Assembly: GCF_044596045.1 (NCBI RefSeq)
Contig: NZ_CP138995.1
Location: 2,108,001-2,172,000, forward strand
Length of the DNA stretch: 64,000 nucleotides
Direction: 5' to 3'
From: Flagellimonas sp947499585
Lineage (GTDB): Bacteria; Bacteroidota; Bacteroidia; Flavobacteriales; Flavobacteriaceae
Shown: in pieces, positions 9,566 through 18,449 of the stretch
Position numbering within the stretch: position 1 is the first letter of the stretch
How the letters are laid out: every line of letters begins with the position of its first letter
Notes under the pieces: model-generated
Told to the model about the DNA's origin: nothing
The model's input: the letters and a program-made list of their open reading frames with translations, nothing else
Database searches by the model: none
Made by a program: the position numbers and the translations under genes

Positions 9566-9592
9566 AAAGGGCTTGCCAATGGCAAGCCCTTT
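9566..9592 (-). terminator. Terminator hairpin of the DUF2141 gene
   Basis: A perfect 12-bp stem (AAAGGGCTTGCC / GGCAAGCCCTTT) with a 3-nt loop lies 24 nt past the stop of the minus-strand DUF2141 gene. Read on that strand, the stem is followed by TTCATTTT. Confidence 0.75.
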
Positions 9593-9616
9593 ATTTGATT
9601 GATGAATTATTGTGTG

Positions 9617-10036
9617 TTAGAATCTAATTTCAAATTCTAAATTTTCTCCATTAGTTTCAAATTTTGCTGTTGAAAAATTAGGTGGTCCAGAGGACATTGC
9701 ATTACCAGATAGTCCGTAGCTTTCTTTTGGCATTCCGTTTTCCTCAAAATCCATTCTACGATTTTCATTTGCATCATGCAGCGCCATGATTGCATAGGTC
9801 CCTTGAGGTACATTTTCAAAAGTGAAGGATACAGCTCCGTTTTCAATAGTACCTTCTAAATTCTGGATACCAGGTCCTTTCATAAATGTATCGGCAGTAT
9901 GCAGGCTGACCATTACCTTACCTTCATTACTGGTAATATTGTTAATAGCAACTTTGATGTTGGTACTGGTGGCTTCTTGTGCGTTACTTAAAAAGCTTAC
10001 TAGGATAAGAGCTAACGTTAGTGTTACAGTTTTCAT
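9617..10036 (-). CDS. Secreted DUF2141 family protein
   Basis: 139 aa with an N-terminal signal peptide (MKTVTLTLALILVSFLSNAQ). The mature part matches the DUF2141 family: KVAINNITSNEGKVMVSLH, then ENVPQGTYAIMALHDANENRRMDFEENGMPKESYG. This is a beta-sandwich protein widespread in Bacteroidota, probably periplasmic or surface exposed, without a known biochemical function. Its DANENRRMDFE segment resembles an acidic calcium-loop type turn, which is my inference only. It is transcribed away from the TonB receptor at 10247, so the 210-bp interval between them must hold divergent promoters. It has its own hairpin terminator and looks monocistronic. Confidence 0.85.
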   Translation of the reverse strand: MKTVTLTLALILVSFLSNAQEATSTNIKVAINNITSNEGKVMVSLHTADTFMKGPGIQNLEGTIENGAVSFTFENVPQGTYAIMALHDANENRRMDFEENGMPKESYGLSGNAMSSGPPNFSTAKFETNGENLEFEIRF

Positions 10037-10153
10037 AATGATTGTTTTTGATGTTATTGATACCCCAAATCTCCTACAAAGCTGTTTGTTTCAAAATTTC
10101 AATCTACCGAAGTGTCATTTTTTTGGACTGAATTGTGATTTAAAAATGGATGA

Positions 10154-10183
10154 ACAATTCATCATTAAAAATCCACAGTTGAG
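10154..10183 (+). promoter_or_regulatory. Predicted LytTR-type binding site, TonB receptor promoter
   Basis: Two 9-bp direct repeats, ACAATTCAT (10154-10162) and ACAGTTGAG (10175-10183), are separated by 12 bp. The second fits the published LytTR half-site pattern [TA][AC][CA]GTTN[AG][TG] perfectly and the first in 8 of 9 positions. The same arrangement occurs at 28912 and 31013. No binding data are available, so this is a prediction. Confidence 0.65.
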
Positions 10184-10216
10184 CATTGTTGATTGGTGCG
10201 GCAAAACACATAGAGG

Positions 10217-10224
10217 CATTTTTG
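10217..10224 (+). promoter_or_regulatory. Predicted -7 element of the TonB receptor
   Basis: CATTTTTG differs from the Bacteroidota -7 consensus TAnnTTTG only at its first base. It starts 34 nt after the end of the LytTR-type repeats, the same distance as in the two other copies, and 30 nt before the ATG. A weak -7 element is what one expects of an activator-dependent promoter. Confidence 0.55.
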
Positions 10225-10246
10225 TGGCATCAAATAACGAACAGTC

Positions 10247-12409
10247 ATGAAAAACCAACTTTTTTTACTTATCACTTTATTTAATTTCAGTTTTTTAGTA
10301 GCACAAACAACAGTTTCAGGAGTTGTCACAGATTCAAAGAACAATCCAATTGCAGGAGCCAATGTATATTTAGAAGGTACGTATGATGGAGCCTCTACTG
10401 ATGAGAATGGTAAGTTCAATTTTGAAAGCACAGAAACGGGAACTCAAACTTTAGTAGTTTCTATGTTATCTTATGACCCCCATTATGAAATTGGTGATAT
10501 CACCTATTTTAAAGATATCAAAATCAGTTTAGTAGAATCGATAAATGCTTTGACCGGAGTAACTTTGACCGCTGGTACTTTTGAAGCTGGTGATAATTCC
10601 AAAGTTTCCGTATTAAAACCATTGGATATTGTTACAACTGCTGGTGCTGTTGGCGATTTTGTAGCGGCATTACAAACTTTACCGGGTACAACATCTGTAA
10701 ATGAGGACGGAAGACTTTTTGTTCGTGGTGGTGAAGCAGGTGAGACCCAGGTGTTTATAGATGGCTTACGGGTTTTTCAACCGTTTAATGCAACAGCTAA
10801 TAATATTCCAACAAGGGGACGGTTTTCCCCATTCCTTTTTAAGGGAATTACTTTTAGTACCGGAGGGTACTCGGCAGAATATGGACAAGCATTATCCAGT
10901 GTGTTGTTATTGAATACCACAGATGTTCCCGTTCAAGAAAAAACAGATATTTCCATTATGTCCGTTGGCGGGGGACTCGGGCATACAAAAATTTGGGGCG
11001 ATCAGTCTTTAAGCATAAATACATCTTACATAAATCTTGCACCTTATGAATCCCTTATACCTTCTAACCAAGGGGTAAGGTGGAATAGCCCTTATGAGTC
11101 CTTAGCTGGGGAAGCTGTATTTAGAAGCAAGGGGGATAAAAGTATGTTTAAACTCTATTCAGGTTTTAACTATGCCAATTTGGATATAGAGCAGGAGGAT
11201 ATCAATTTTGAAGATTTTGTACAGTTTAAATTGAAGAACAACAACCTATATTTTAATTCATCATATAAGTACTTTTTTGATAATGATTGGAGCTTGACTT
11301 CAGGAGCCGCTGTTTCCTGGGATACCAATGACATTGGGTTACAACAAGATGATATTGATACTAAAGAAACGGCTTCTCATATAAAGATTAAGGCCAAAAA
11401 AATCTTTAGCAGCAGGTTTAATCTGAACTTTGGTTCGGAGTTTTTTATAACTAACTATGATGAGACATTTAGTGCTCCTGATGGTTTTGTTTTTGAGAGC
11501 AATTATGAAGACAAGCTATGGGCTGGGTTTGCTGAAACAGACATCTTTTTAAGCAACCAGTTTGCCATGAAGTTAGGAATAAGAGGAGAGCATAGTTCAT
11601 TGCTTGAAGATTTTACAATTTCACCTCGAGTATCTCTAGCATATAAACCTGGTGACAAAGGCCAATTTTCATTGGCGTATGGTGACTTTTATCAAAATCC
11701 ATTGACAGAGGTTGTCAAGTTTGGACAACCTGTAGATTCTGAAAAAACATCTCATTATATATTAAACTATCAATATGTTGGAGATGGTAAAACTTTTAGG
11801 GCAGAGGCTTATTATAAGGATTATGATAATATGATAAAATATGACACGGAGTTACCGCAATTCGATTCCACTTTTGAGAATTCGGGTAGCGGATATGCTT
11901 CTGGATTAGACATATTCTGGAGAGATAATAAAAGTATTAAATCCTTGGATTACTGGGTTTCCTATTCCTATTTGAATACTGAGAGGGATTATAGAAACTT
12001 TGAAGAAAGAGCAACCCCTAATTTTGCGCCAAAGCATAATTTATCCGTTGTTACCAAGTATTGGGTAGAAAAACTAAGGTCACAAGTAGGGCTTTCATAT
12101 TCTTATGGCTCAGGAAGACCATATGATAATCCCAATACATCGGAATTTTTGGCCGAAAAGACCAAAGCTTTCAACAATGTGAGCTTTAACTGGGCCTATT
12201 TAATTGATCAACAAAAAATCCTATACTTTTCTGTGAGCAATGTTCTTGGATTTAATAACATCAATAATTATCAATACGCAAACACTCCAAATATGGACGG
12301 TGTTTTTGACAGGCAGACTATTAGACCGGCCGCTGACAGTTTCTTTTTTGTAGGTTTCTTTTGGACTATAAGCAATGATGGTAAAAGTAATCAGTTGGAT
12401 AACCTATAG
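10247..12409 (+). CDS. TonB-dependent outer-membrane receptor
   Basis: 720 aa. A signal peptide (to about residue 19) is followed by a carboxypeptidase-regulatory-like domain (VSGVVTDSKNNPIAGANVYLEG), then the plug (ALQTLPGTTSVNEDGRLFVRGGE, IDGLRVFQPFN) and a beta-barrel ending in an aromatic-rich strand (FFFVGFFWTIS). It takes up an unknown ligand across the outer membrane using TonB energy. No SusD-like partner is adjacent and it stands alone, with a convergent DoxX gene 13 nt downstream. Its promoter carries LytTR-type repeats like those before the 2TM/LytTR genes. The ten bases just before its start (AACGAACAGT, then one base, then ATG) are identical to those before the TPR gene at 29012. 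I therefore infer control by the regulator encoded at 32410, or by a paralog. Confidence 0.92.
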   Translation: MKNQLFLLITLFNFSFLVAQTTVSGVVTDSKNNPIAGANVYLEGTYDGASTDENGKFNFESTETGTQTLVVSMLSYDPHYEIGDITYFKDIKISLVESINALTGVTLTAGTFEAGDNSKVSVLKPLDIVTTAGAVGDFVAALQTLPGTTSVNEDGRLFVRGGEAGETQVFIDGLRVFQPFNATANNIPTRGRFSPFLFKGITFSTGGYSAEYGQALSSVLLLNTTDVPVQEKTDISIMSVGGGLGHTKIWGDQSLSINTSYINLAPYESLIPSNQGVRWNSPYESLAGEAVFRSKGDKSMFKLYSGFNYANLDIEQEDINFEDFVQFKLKNNNLYFNSSYKYFFDNDWSLTSGAAVSWDTNDIGLQQDDIDTKETASHIKIKAKKIFSSRFNLNFGSEFFITNYDETFSAPDGFVFESNYEDKLWAGFAETDIFLSNQFAMKLGIRGEHSSLLEDFTISPRVSLAYKPGDKGQFSLAYGDFYQNPLTEVVKFGQPVDSEKTSHYILNYQYVGDGKTFRAEAYYKDYDNMIKYDTELPQFDSTFENSGSGYASGLDIFWRDNKSIKSLDYWVSYSYLNTERDYRNFEERATPNFAPKHNLSVVTKYWVEKLRSQVGLSYSYGSGRPYDNPNTSEFLAEKTKAFNNVSFNWAYLIDQQKILYFSVSNVLGFNNINNYQYANTPNMDGVFDRQTIRPAADSFFFVGFFWTISNDGKSNQLDNL

Positions 12410-12422
12410 TCCAAGGCTAAAG

Positions 12423-12845
12423 TTACTTTTGCATTTTTAGATAATAATCTGCAGAGTGTTTTCCAGACCCATAGACCAAGAAAAAAATGCAAACCAATAT
12501 GGCTATTGTTGCCAAGATTAAATTAGAGGTGTTCATTTCTCCCATGAAATTGGTTAAAATAGCACCAAATAAAATAGGTAACTGGGCAAATACTGCCCAT
12601 CTGGTCAATAAACCAACAACGATTAAAAACCCTCCAACAAAATGAGCGGGTGCTATATAGTGCAGAAGAAGCATACCGCCCGGCATTTCTTGAAATGGCC
12701 TCACCACTTCGGCCATCTGTTCATGATTGGTCATAAATTCAACACCCTTTAAAAAAAGAAAAACTCCAAGAGCTACACGTATTAAATCTAGCGGGTAATA
12801 CGTATGGGAGTTGGCCCATTTGTTTAAATCCTTTACAGTTCCCAT
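12423..12845 (-). CDS. DoxX family membrane protein
   Basis: 140 aa with four predicted membrane segments: LIRVALGVFLFLKGVEF, MLLLHYIAPAHFVGGFLIVVGLLTRW, VFAQLPILFGAILTNF and LILATIAILVCIFFLVYG. The spacing and the GLLTRW motif are typical of the DoxX/DoxD-like family, small inner-membrane proteins linked in some bacteria to redox or thiol stress. No partner gene is adjacent. It converges with the TonB receptor stop, and no terminator hairpin is evident in the 13-nt gap. Confidence 0.85.
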   Translation of the reverse strand: MGTVKDLNKWANSHTYYPLDLIRVALGVFLFLKGVEFMTNHEQMAEVVRPFQEMPGGMLLLHYIAPAHFVGGFLIVVGLLTRWAVFAQLPILFGAILTNFMGEMNTSNLILATIAILVCIFFLVYGSGKHSADYYLKMQK

Positions 12846-13001
12846 GGCTAAAAAATTTATAAAGTGAATTCTATAATATACTCATTTTTAACGAGATATG
12901 AAAATTTAGCAATTGAAATCAATGTGGGCACTTATGTTGATATCAATACAGGAATTGATTGTAAATAGTTACTGCGAGTGTATCTCTATGAATATGTGGT
13001 G

Positions 13002-13481
13002 TTACTGATTCTTAAGGTTAAGTTCCATTTGAATATCACTGCGCTCATAAGGAGAAGTGGCCCCTACAATTTCTGTAAATCCTAATTTAAGATATAAACT
13101 AATAGCAGGTTTTAATACCCTGTTACTCTCCAGAAATATTCTTTTTGCCCCTAAGGATTTTGCTTTTTCTATGATATGGTTGCCCAAAAGTTTCCCTATG
13201 CCTTTACCTTGAGTTTTGGGAGAGACTCCCATTTTTGCCAGTTCATAATCAAACCCTTCATAAGTAGTTTTTATTAAAGCGCATACTCCTACAGGCTCTT
13301 CATTAAGTAAGGCAACAGCAATATAACCTCCCTTGTCCAAAATGTATTCCTTGGGATGGTTGAGTGAAACTTGGTCCATTTCCTCCATCTTAAAGTATTT
13401 GGTTATCCATTCTTCATTTAAAGTTTTAAATGCACTGCTATAAACTTCAGAAAAGGGAACTATTTTAGGTAACCCACTCAT
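13002..13481 (-). CDS. GNAT family N-acetyltransferase
   Basis: 159 aa from the Met at 13481. A longer reading to 13514 would add MFFITIFLPHI, which does not look like a GNAT N-terminus. The acetyl-CoA binding motif A is clear (LAKMGVSPKTQGKGIGKLLGNHIIEKAKSLG, Q/RxxGxG/A type), followed by IFLESNRVLKPAISLYLKLGFTEI. The segment NEEWITKYFKMEEMDQ near the N-terminus is typical of bacterial small-molecule or amino-acid acetyltransferases. The acceptor is unknown. It is a single gene, divergent from the PorP gene. Confidence 0.85.
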   Translation of the reverse strand: MSGLPKIVPFSEVYSSAFKTLNEEWITKYFKMEEMDQVSLNHPKEYILDKGGYIAVALLNEEPVGVCALIKTTYEGFDYELAKMGVSPKTQGKGIGKLLGNHIIEKAKSLGAKRIFLESNRVLKPAISLYLKLGFTEIVGATSPYERSDIQMELNLKNQ

Positions 13482-13792
13482 AATATGTGGCAAAAAAATG
13501 GTTATGAAGAACAAAAATAGGGAGAAATCAAGAAGAATTTGTAGGAAAGTAAATCTATCAAGAATACTTTTTTTAGGAGAAAACAGCCAATTTTTTTTGA
13601 TTAATTACGTTTATAATCAGGCAAACCCTGTGTTTTAACGATAAAATTGGGTTTTTGCCGATAAAAAACGTATTATTACATTAAAGTTAATAGTAAAACT
13701 CTTACAAGCATCCCAAATCTTGCTAATGAGACTAGACATAAAAAACATACCTGGTTCCCTCAGGTTATTTAACCTACAAACACCATTTAGCT
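13482..13792. other. Divergent intergenic region, GNAT / PorP
   Basis: 311 bp, AT-rich, with no open reading frame of note. It must carry the promoters of both flanking genes. A small inverted repeat AGGTTA-TT-TAACCT sits at 13762-13775, 18 bp before the PorP start, and CGATAAAA occurs twice (near 13639 and 13659). I could not fit a convincing TTG/TAnnTTTG promoter. Confidence 0.4.
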
Positions 13793-15571
13793 ATGGACGT
13801 AAAACTACCCCTATTTTGCAAAGCCATCAGTCTGTTCCGTTTTGAACGGATTTTCTATCTTATTATACCATGTTTGTTTTTCGGCGAAGTAAACGCGCAG
13901 GAGAACAATCCGTATGTCAGCTATGATGTGCCTTTCCAGAACTTATTAAAATTCAATAGGTTTTTGATTAATCCTACTTTCTCTGCAGTAAGAGAGGATA
14001 AGTCATATGTAAACCTTTTTCATAGAAGTCAAGGCTCTGATTTTAACGACAACAACCAAAATTACTTTTTAAGCTATAGTGGTAAGATTAATGACCGCGT
14101 TGGTATGGGAGTTAGCCTCTATAATCAACAAGAAGGTGTTATTTCTAATCTGGGCGTTATGGCCAACTATTCTCATGGTATTCAATTAGGTCAAAAAAGC
14201 AACCTTAGCTTTGGAGTTAACATTCCTTACTATGTAAGTAGTTTTGATCCAGATAGGGCTATTGCTTTGGATGATGACCCTTTATTGAACGATGCAACAC
14301 AGAATTCCATTATATCATTTCAACCAGGACTTAATCTTTCTTTAGGAAAGTTTGATTTTGGGGTATTTGCGCAAAATTTAGTTGATTACAACATTAAATC
14401 TGGAAAATCCTTGACCGATTTTAACGAAAAGACGTTTTCGGGACATATCCAATTTGCCCATGAGTTTGAAAACGGTGCTGGGATTTTTGAGGATGGAAGA
14501 TTACTTCCTCTGGCAAGAGCTCGGTTTGAAGGGGATGAAGACCCAATTTTTGGAGGAGGTCTTATTTTGGATTTGCCCAAATTGGGATGGATTCAAGGTG
14601 GGTACGACCAGTTGTATGGAGCTTCCGCGGGAACAGGGTTTAATTTGAACAGAAGACTTTCATTCGGTTACAATTTTGAAAAGAACTTAAATAACAATCT
14701 TATTGATTTAGGGGTAACCCATGAGATTTCCATTGCATTCTCTTTTGTTCCGTCACTCACAAGAAACACATTAGCTTCTAATGAGGAAGGGTCTACACAG
14801 AAACCTATAGAAGGAACTTTTGTGGCTGATATCAAGGAGAGTAAAAAATCAAAAAAGAACAAACTGAATGCTGAAACTACGCTAAGGCCAACAAATAAGG
14901 AAGATTTAGCTTTTTGGGAAGAGCAGGTTAAAACCTTAAAAGCTCAACAAGATGATAACTACGCAGTAATCAGTGAATTGATTTTTAAAATGGATTCATT
15001 GGAACAAAATAGACAGCGCGATTTAGAAAAACGTTTTGAAATGGTGATGCGTATGGTAAAGCGCAAGACGGATAACGACTTACCTGATATTGAGGCCAAC
15101 GCGCAAAAATTGTATTTGGCAAAAAATGAGGATTTAGATTCCATTGCCAAAACTTTTGAAACAACGAGTTTGGCCGAAAATTCAAACACCAAAAAAATAC
15201 AACGGAAGACAGAGAAGAAGAAAGAGAACGGAGCTTTTACAGGAGGAGCCTTTAAACCAATTGAAAAATTCATCAATTTAGATGGAGTGGGAAAAGGGCA
15301 TTACATTGTAGCCAATGTTTTTAAAAATGAACGTTACTTAAAAAGCTTTATGGAAAAACTTAAAGCTAAAGGCTTAAATGTAGAATCATTCAAAAACCCT
15401 GATAACAACCTTAACTACGTGTATCTGGCAAAATATCAAGAAAACGAAGATGCCTATGCTGCTTACCGTTCACAAATGAAAGGTAAGTATACGGATGAAA
15501 TTTGGATTATGCATGTAGATAACCCACGCTATTCTAACTGGGCAGATACTAAGTATCAAGACAATGAGTAA
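13793..15571 (+). CDS. PorP/SprF family outer-membrane protein with SPOR-like C-terminal extension
   Basis: 592 aa, roughly twice the usual PorP/SprF length. After a signal peptide (cleaved near VNAQ, residue 36) the first 300 residues are a PorP/SprF beta-barrel: QNLLKFNRFLINPTFSAVREDKSYVNLFHRSQ, GLNLSLGKFDFGVFAQNL, GYNFEKNLNNNLIDLGVTHEISIAF. These proteins work with type IX secretion and gliding adhesins. Then come a charged coiled-coil linker (about 350-480: EEQVKTLKAQQDDN, LEKRFEMVMRMVKRKTDN) and a C-terminal SPOR-like domain (GHYIVANVFKNERYLKSFM...VYLAKYQ, about 500-585), which in other proteins binds denuded peptidoglycan. The protein could tie an outer-membrane T9SS component to the cell wall (inference). 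No adhesin gene lies beside it, and the downstream gene converges 8 nt away. Confidence 0.85.
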   Translation: MDVKLPLFCKAISLFRFERIFYLIIPCLFFGEVNAQENNPYVSYDVPFQNLLKFNRFLINPTFSAVREDKSYVNLFHRSQGSDFNDNNQNYFLSYSGKINDRVGMGVSLYNQQEGVISNLGVMANYSHGIQLGQKSNLSFGVNIPYYVSSFDPDRAIALDDDPLLNDATQNSIISFQPGLNLSLGKFDFGVFAQNLVDYNIKSGKSLTDFNEKTFSGHIQFAHEFENGAGIFEDGRLLPLARARFEGDEDPIFGGGLILDLPKLGWIQGGYDQLYGASAGTGFNLNRRLSFGYNFEKNLNNNLIDLGVTHEISIAFSFVPSLTRNTLASNEEGSTQKPIEGTFVADIKESKKSKKNKLNAETTLRPTNKEDLAFWEEQVKTLKAQQDDNYAVISELIFKMDSLEQNRQRDLEKRFEMVMRMVKRKTDNDLPDIEANAQKLYLAKNEDLDSIAKTFETTSLAENSNTKKIQRKTEKKKENGAFTGGAFKPIEKFINLDGVGKGHYIVANVFKNERYLKSFMEKLKAKGLNVESFKNPDNNLNYVYLAKYQENEDAYAAYRSQMKGKYTDEIWIMHVDNPRYSNWADTKYQDNE

Positions 15572-15579
15572 TTAATTTT

Positions 15580-16191
15580 TCAGTCTTTGGAATCACCCAT
15601 CTTTTGTGCAATCGCTTGACTACCGGCATCCTGTATCTCTGCAAGTTCTGAAGCGATTTTGGGATGGTCTTCAACCCGTGTTTGCGAAAGTTTAAATGCA
15701 GCTTGAATGTCCGTGATTTCAATCTGAAAACCTATTATTCCTTTAACCTGTCTTAGGGTTTTAGGAGACATATCATGAAGGGAAATAGGATTTATAGAGC
15801 CCTTTTCATACTTATCCACCAATTTGTGAAGAGATGCCATGGTTTCGTCTTCGTCAAGAATTTTCAATTTTCCATATACATGCACAGCTATATAATTCCA
15901 AGTAGGCACTTCCTCTTCCTTATACCAAGAAGAAGATACATAAGCATGAGGACCGTTAAAAATACATAGGACTTCCGTACTAGCATCAAAAGCTTTTCCT
16001 TGAGGGTTAGCTTTTGCTATATGACCCACCAGAATATCTTTTCCCTTATTGTCTTTATCCAGTTCCAAAGGAATATGGGAAGCCCAAGGTTTTCCATCAA
16101 CTTGGTTTACCAAAATACCAAAACTGTTATGAAGCAAGAAATCTTTGACTTCCGTTAAGTTTTCGTTTTTATAATAATGGGGAATGTACAT
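15580..16191 (-). CDS. PaiB-like FMN-binding negative transcriptional regulator family protein
   Basis: 203 aa, the full length for the PaiB family. Motifs: MYIPHYYKNENLTEVKDFLLHNSFGILV at the start, the split-barrel flavin fold with PWASHIPLEL, VLCIFNGPHAYVSSSWY, VPTWNYIAVHVYGKLKI, and IIGFQIEITDIQAAFKLSQ at the end. Bacillus PaiB was described as a repressor of sporulation and protease genes; in other bacteria the family is better viewed as flavin-binding split-barrel proteins of unclear role. It is probably cytoplasmic. It stands alone between a convergent gene and the S9 peptidase, whose stop lies 106 nt away. Confidence 0.88.
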   Translation of the reverse strand: MYIPHYYKNENLTEVKDFLLHNSFGILVNQVDGKPWASHIPLELDKDNKGKDILVGHIAKANPQGKAFDASTEVLCIFNGPHAYVSSSWYKEEEVPTWNYIAVHVYGKLKILDEDETMASLHKLVDKYEKGSINPISLHDMSPKTLRQVKGIIGFQIEITDIQAAFKLSQTRVEDHPKIASELAEIQDAGSQAIAQKMGDSKD

Positions 16192-16297
16192 TTTGGAAAT
16201 TTAATTTTAGAAAACACTATGGTCTTCATGCATTGGCATGAAGTTATACAAGACTAGAAAAATAGTTTTCGAATTTATTTGAAAACCGTTTATTTGG

Positions 16298-18328
16298 TTA
16301 TTCAGTTTTTTTATACTTCTCAAACCAAGCCAAAATACTGGCAATCTTTGCAATAAGATTACTTGGTTTATTTGCAATACCGTGAGAAGCACCTGGAATA
16401 CGAACCATTGCGGTTTCCACACCTTCAAGTTTTAAGGCAGTATAAAACTGTTCTGACTCAGCAATTGGAGTTCTATAATCTTCTTCACCAGTGAGCAACA
16501 TAGTCGGCGTTGTAACATTGGCCACATAGGATAGGGGAGAACGTCTAAAATAGTTCTCTGGATCCTCCCAAGGCTTTTTACCAAACCAATATTTAGAGAA
16601 AAAAGCAGCGCCATCCGCATAAAGAACAAAGCTTGTCCAGTTAATTACCGGTTTAGCCACTACAGCTGCTTTAAAGCGATCTGTTTTACCAACAATCCAT
16701 GCTGTTAATACGCCACCACCGCTACCACCGGTAACAAAAAGGTTTTTGTCGTCTATGTAGCCTTTTTTAATTACTGCATCTACACCGGACATTAAATCTT
16801 CGTAATCGTGGTTAGGATAATCATGGTGTATCAAGTTGCCAAACTCTTCACCATAACTCGTACTCCCTCTTGGATTACTGTATAGCACTACATAACCTGC
16901 TGCTGCGTACGCTTGGATTTCTGCTGAGTATACGGAACCATAACTAGCAAAGGGACCTCCATGAATTTCTAAAATGAAAGGATACTTTTTAGAAGGGTCA
17001 AAATTAGGTGGTGTTACAACCCAACCTTGAATTTTCCTTTGGTCATAGGATGACTCCCACCAGATTTCTTCTACATTCCCCAGGTTTTTAAATGAGAATA
17101 AATCGTCATTGACAAAAGTGATTCTTTTGGAACCTTTTTTGTCGTAAATTCCTAAATCTGCTGGATGTTGGGTGCCGCCCAAAGTATATGCCAATCTATC
17201 TGTGCTGGAAACAGTATATGTGGCTGCGTTATATGGTCTACCTAAAGACAATCCTCCCAAGCCGTCAACTTTGTCGGTGACGGATCCAGAAAGGGTCATA
17301 TAGCCAATTTTAGTATCCCCTTTATCATCATACTGAAAATACAGGCCTTTTCCGTCTTTTGCCCATTGAATATTAGCAATGTTTCTATCAAAACCATTGG
17401 ATATTTGCTGGGAATTAGCTCCAGAGACATCCATAACATAAAGCTCATTCAATTGATACCCTTGCAATTTGTCATCAAGGCCCAAATAAGCAATTTTTGT
17501 TCCATTAGGTGATAAGGCAGGTGATTGGTCCGGGCCATATCTATTGGTAAGTGCCATTACTTTATTATCTGCCAAATTCAACTCATATATCTCACTATTG
17601 TTTGGTTCAAAAGCTTCATCAGGATTAAAATTAGCCGAAAAATATAGTTTGCTACCATCTTTTGACCAAATTGGTGTACCGTGGTCATACGCCGTATTTG
17701 TTAGTTGTTTTGGTGTACCTCCAGTTATTGGTAGTGTAAAGAGCTGCATGTTACCTCCTTTGATATAACCTTGACCATCTCCACGGTAATTTAGTTTGTT
17801 AATATAGGTAGGAGGCTTGTTCCATTTAGCGCCTTCAGGTTTTGCGGGCATTTTTACTATAGATTCTTCTTTTTTTGGCACAAACATATTGAATGCCAAG
17901 TAGCGGTTATCATACGACCAAGAAACTTGTCCAGGAGCTTTTGGTGTATTGGTCAATGGAGCGGTCTCCCTAGTATCCATCCACATAAGATATAGTTTCA
18001 TTTTACTATCCTCACCATTAGACATAAAAACTATTTTCTTTCCATCATGGGACCATCTTGGGGAAAAATCATTTTGGTTTCCTGTGGTCAAAGGGCGATT
18101 GTTGGAACCATCAAAATTTACCATCCATAAATTAGAAAGATTCTTGTCGGTCATGACATCTTTAAAGTTTCGGACATAGATAATTTTGTTTCCATCCGGA
18201 GAGATTTGCGGATCCGAAACATATTCCATGTTAAAAATATCGATAAGTTCAAGATTGGATTTTGTTTGACCAAGTGCAATTTGGCCTAAAAACAACAGAA
18301 CGATAATGCCTTTTAAAGATGTTTTCAA
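16298..18328 (-). CDS. Secreted S9 family prolyl oligopeptidase-like peptidase
   Basis: 676 aa with a signal peptide (MKTSLKGIIVLLFLGQIALGQ). Residues about 35-390 form a TolB/WD40-like beta-propeller with repeated SPDGNKI, SHDGKKIVFMS, SKDGSKLYFS and SPNGTKIAYLG blades, which shields the active site. The C-terminal alpha/beta-hydrolase domain carries the serine nucleophile in TGGSGGG, the aspartate in GEEDYRTP and the histidine in GASHG. This is the acylaminoacyl-peptidase / DPP-IV branch of family S9, and it probably degrades peptides in the periplasm. The start ATG has a good signal peptide directly behind it. It is a single gene with about 120 bp to the next one upstream. Confidence 0.93.
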   Translation of the reverse strand: MKTSLKGIIVLLFLGQIALGQTKSNLELIDIFNMEYVSDPQISPDGNKIIYVRNFKDVMTDKNLSNLWMVNFDGSNNRPLTTGNQNDFSPRWSHDGKKIVFMSNGEDSKMKLYLMWMDTRETAPLTNTPKAPGQVSWSYDNRYLAFNMFVPKKEESIVKMPAKPEGAKWNKPPTYINKLNYRGDGQGYIKGGNMQLFTLPITGGTPKQLTNTAYDHGTPIWSKDGSKLYFSANFNPDEAFEPNNSEIYELNLADNKVMALTNRYGPDQSPALSPNGTKIAYLGLDDKLQGYQLNELYVMDVSGANSQQISNGFDRNIANIQWAKDGKGLYFQYDDKGDTKIGYMTLSGSVTDKVDGLGGLSLGRPYNAATYTVSSTDRLAYTLGGTQHPADLGIYDKKGSKRITFVNDDLFSFKNLGNVEEIWWESSYDQRKIQGWVVTPPNFDPSKKYPFILEIHGGPFASYGSVYSAEIQAYAAAGYVVLYSNPRGSTSYGEEFGNLIHHDYPNHDYEDLMSGVDAVIKKGYIDDKNLFVTGGSGGGVLTAWIVGKTDRFKAAVVAKPVINWTSFVLYADGAAFFSKYWFGKKPWEDPENYFRRSPLSYVANVTTPTMLLTGEEDYRTPIAESEQFYTALKLEGVETAMVRIPGASHGIANKPSNLIAKIASILAWFEKYKKTE

Positions 18329-18449
18329 AGCGATTGATTTAAGAAGTTTTAAGGGGAGTTAAGATACGTATTAAATTAAAAGATGGGATTCTTTGCGAGC
18401 TGCTTTTTTAAGCTCACCTAAAACCCCATTTTTGAAGACTATTTTCACG

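Noticed and set aside
9822..10250. 142-codon plus-strand frame opposite the DUF2141 gene
   Set aside because: It runs antisense through the signal peptide of a well-supported gene and across the promoter region, and its product has no recognisable features.
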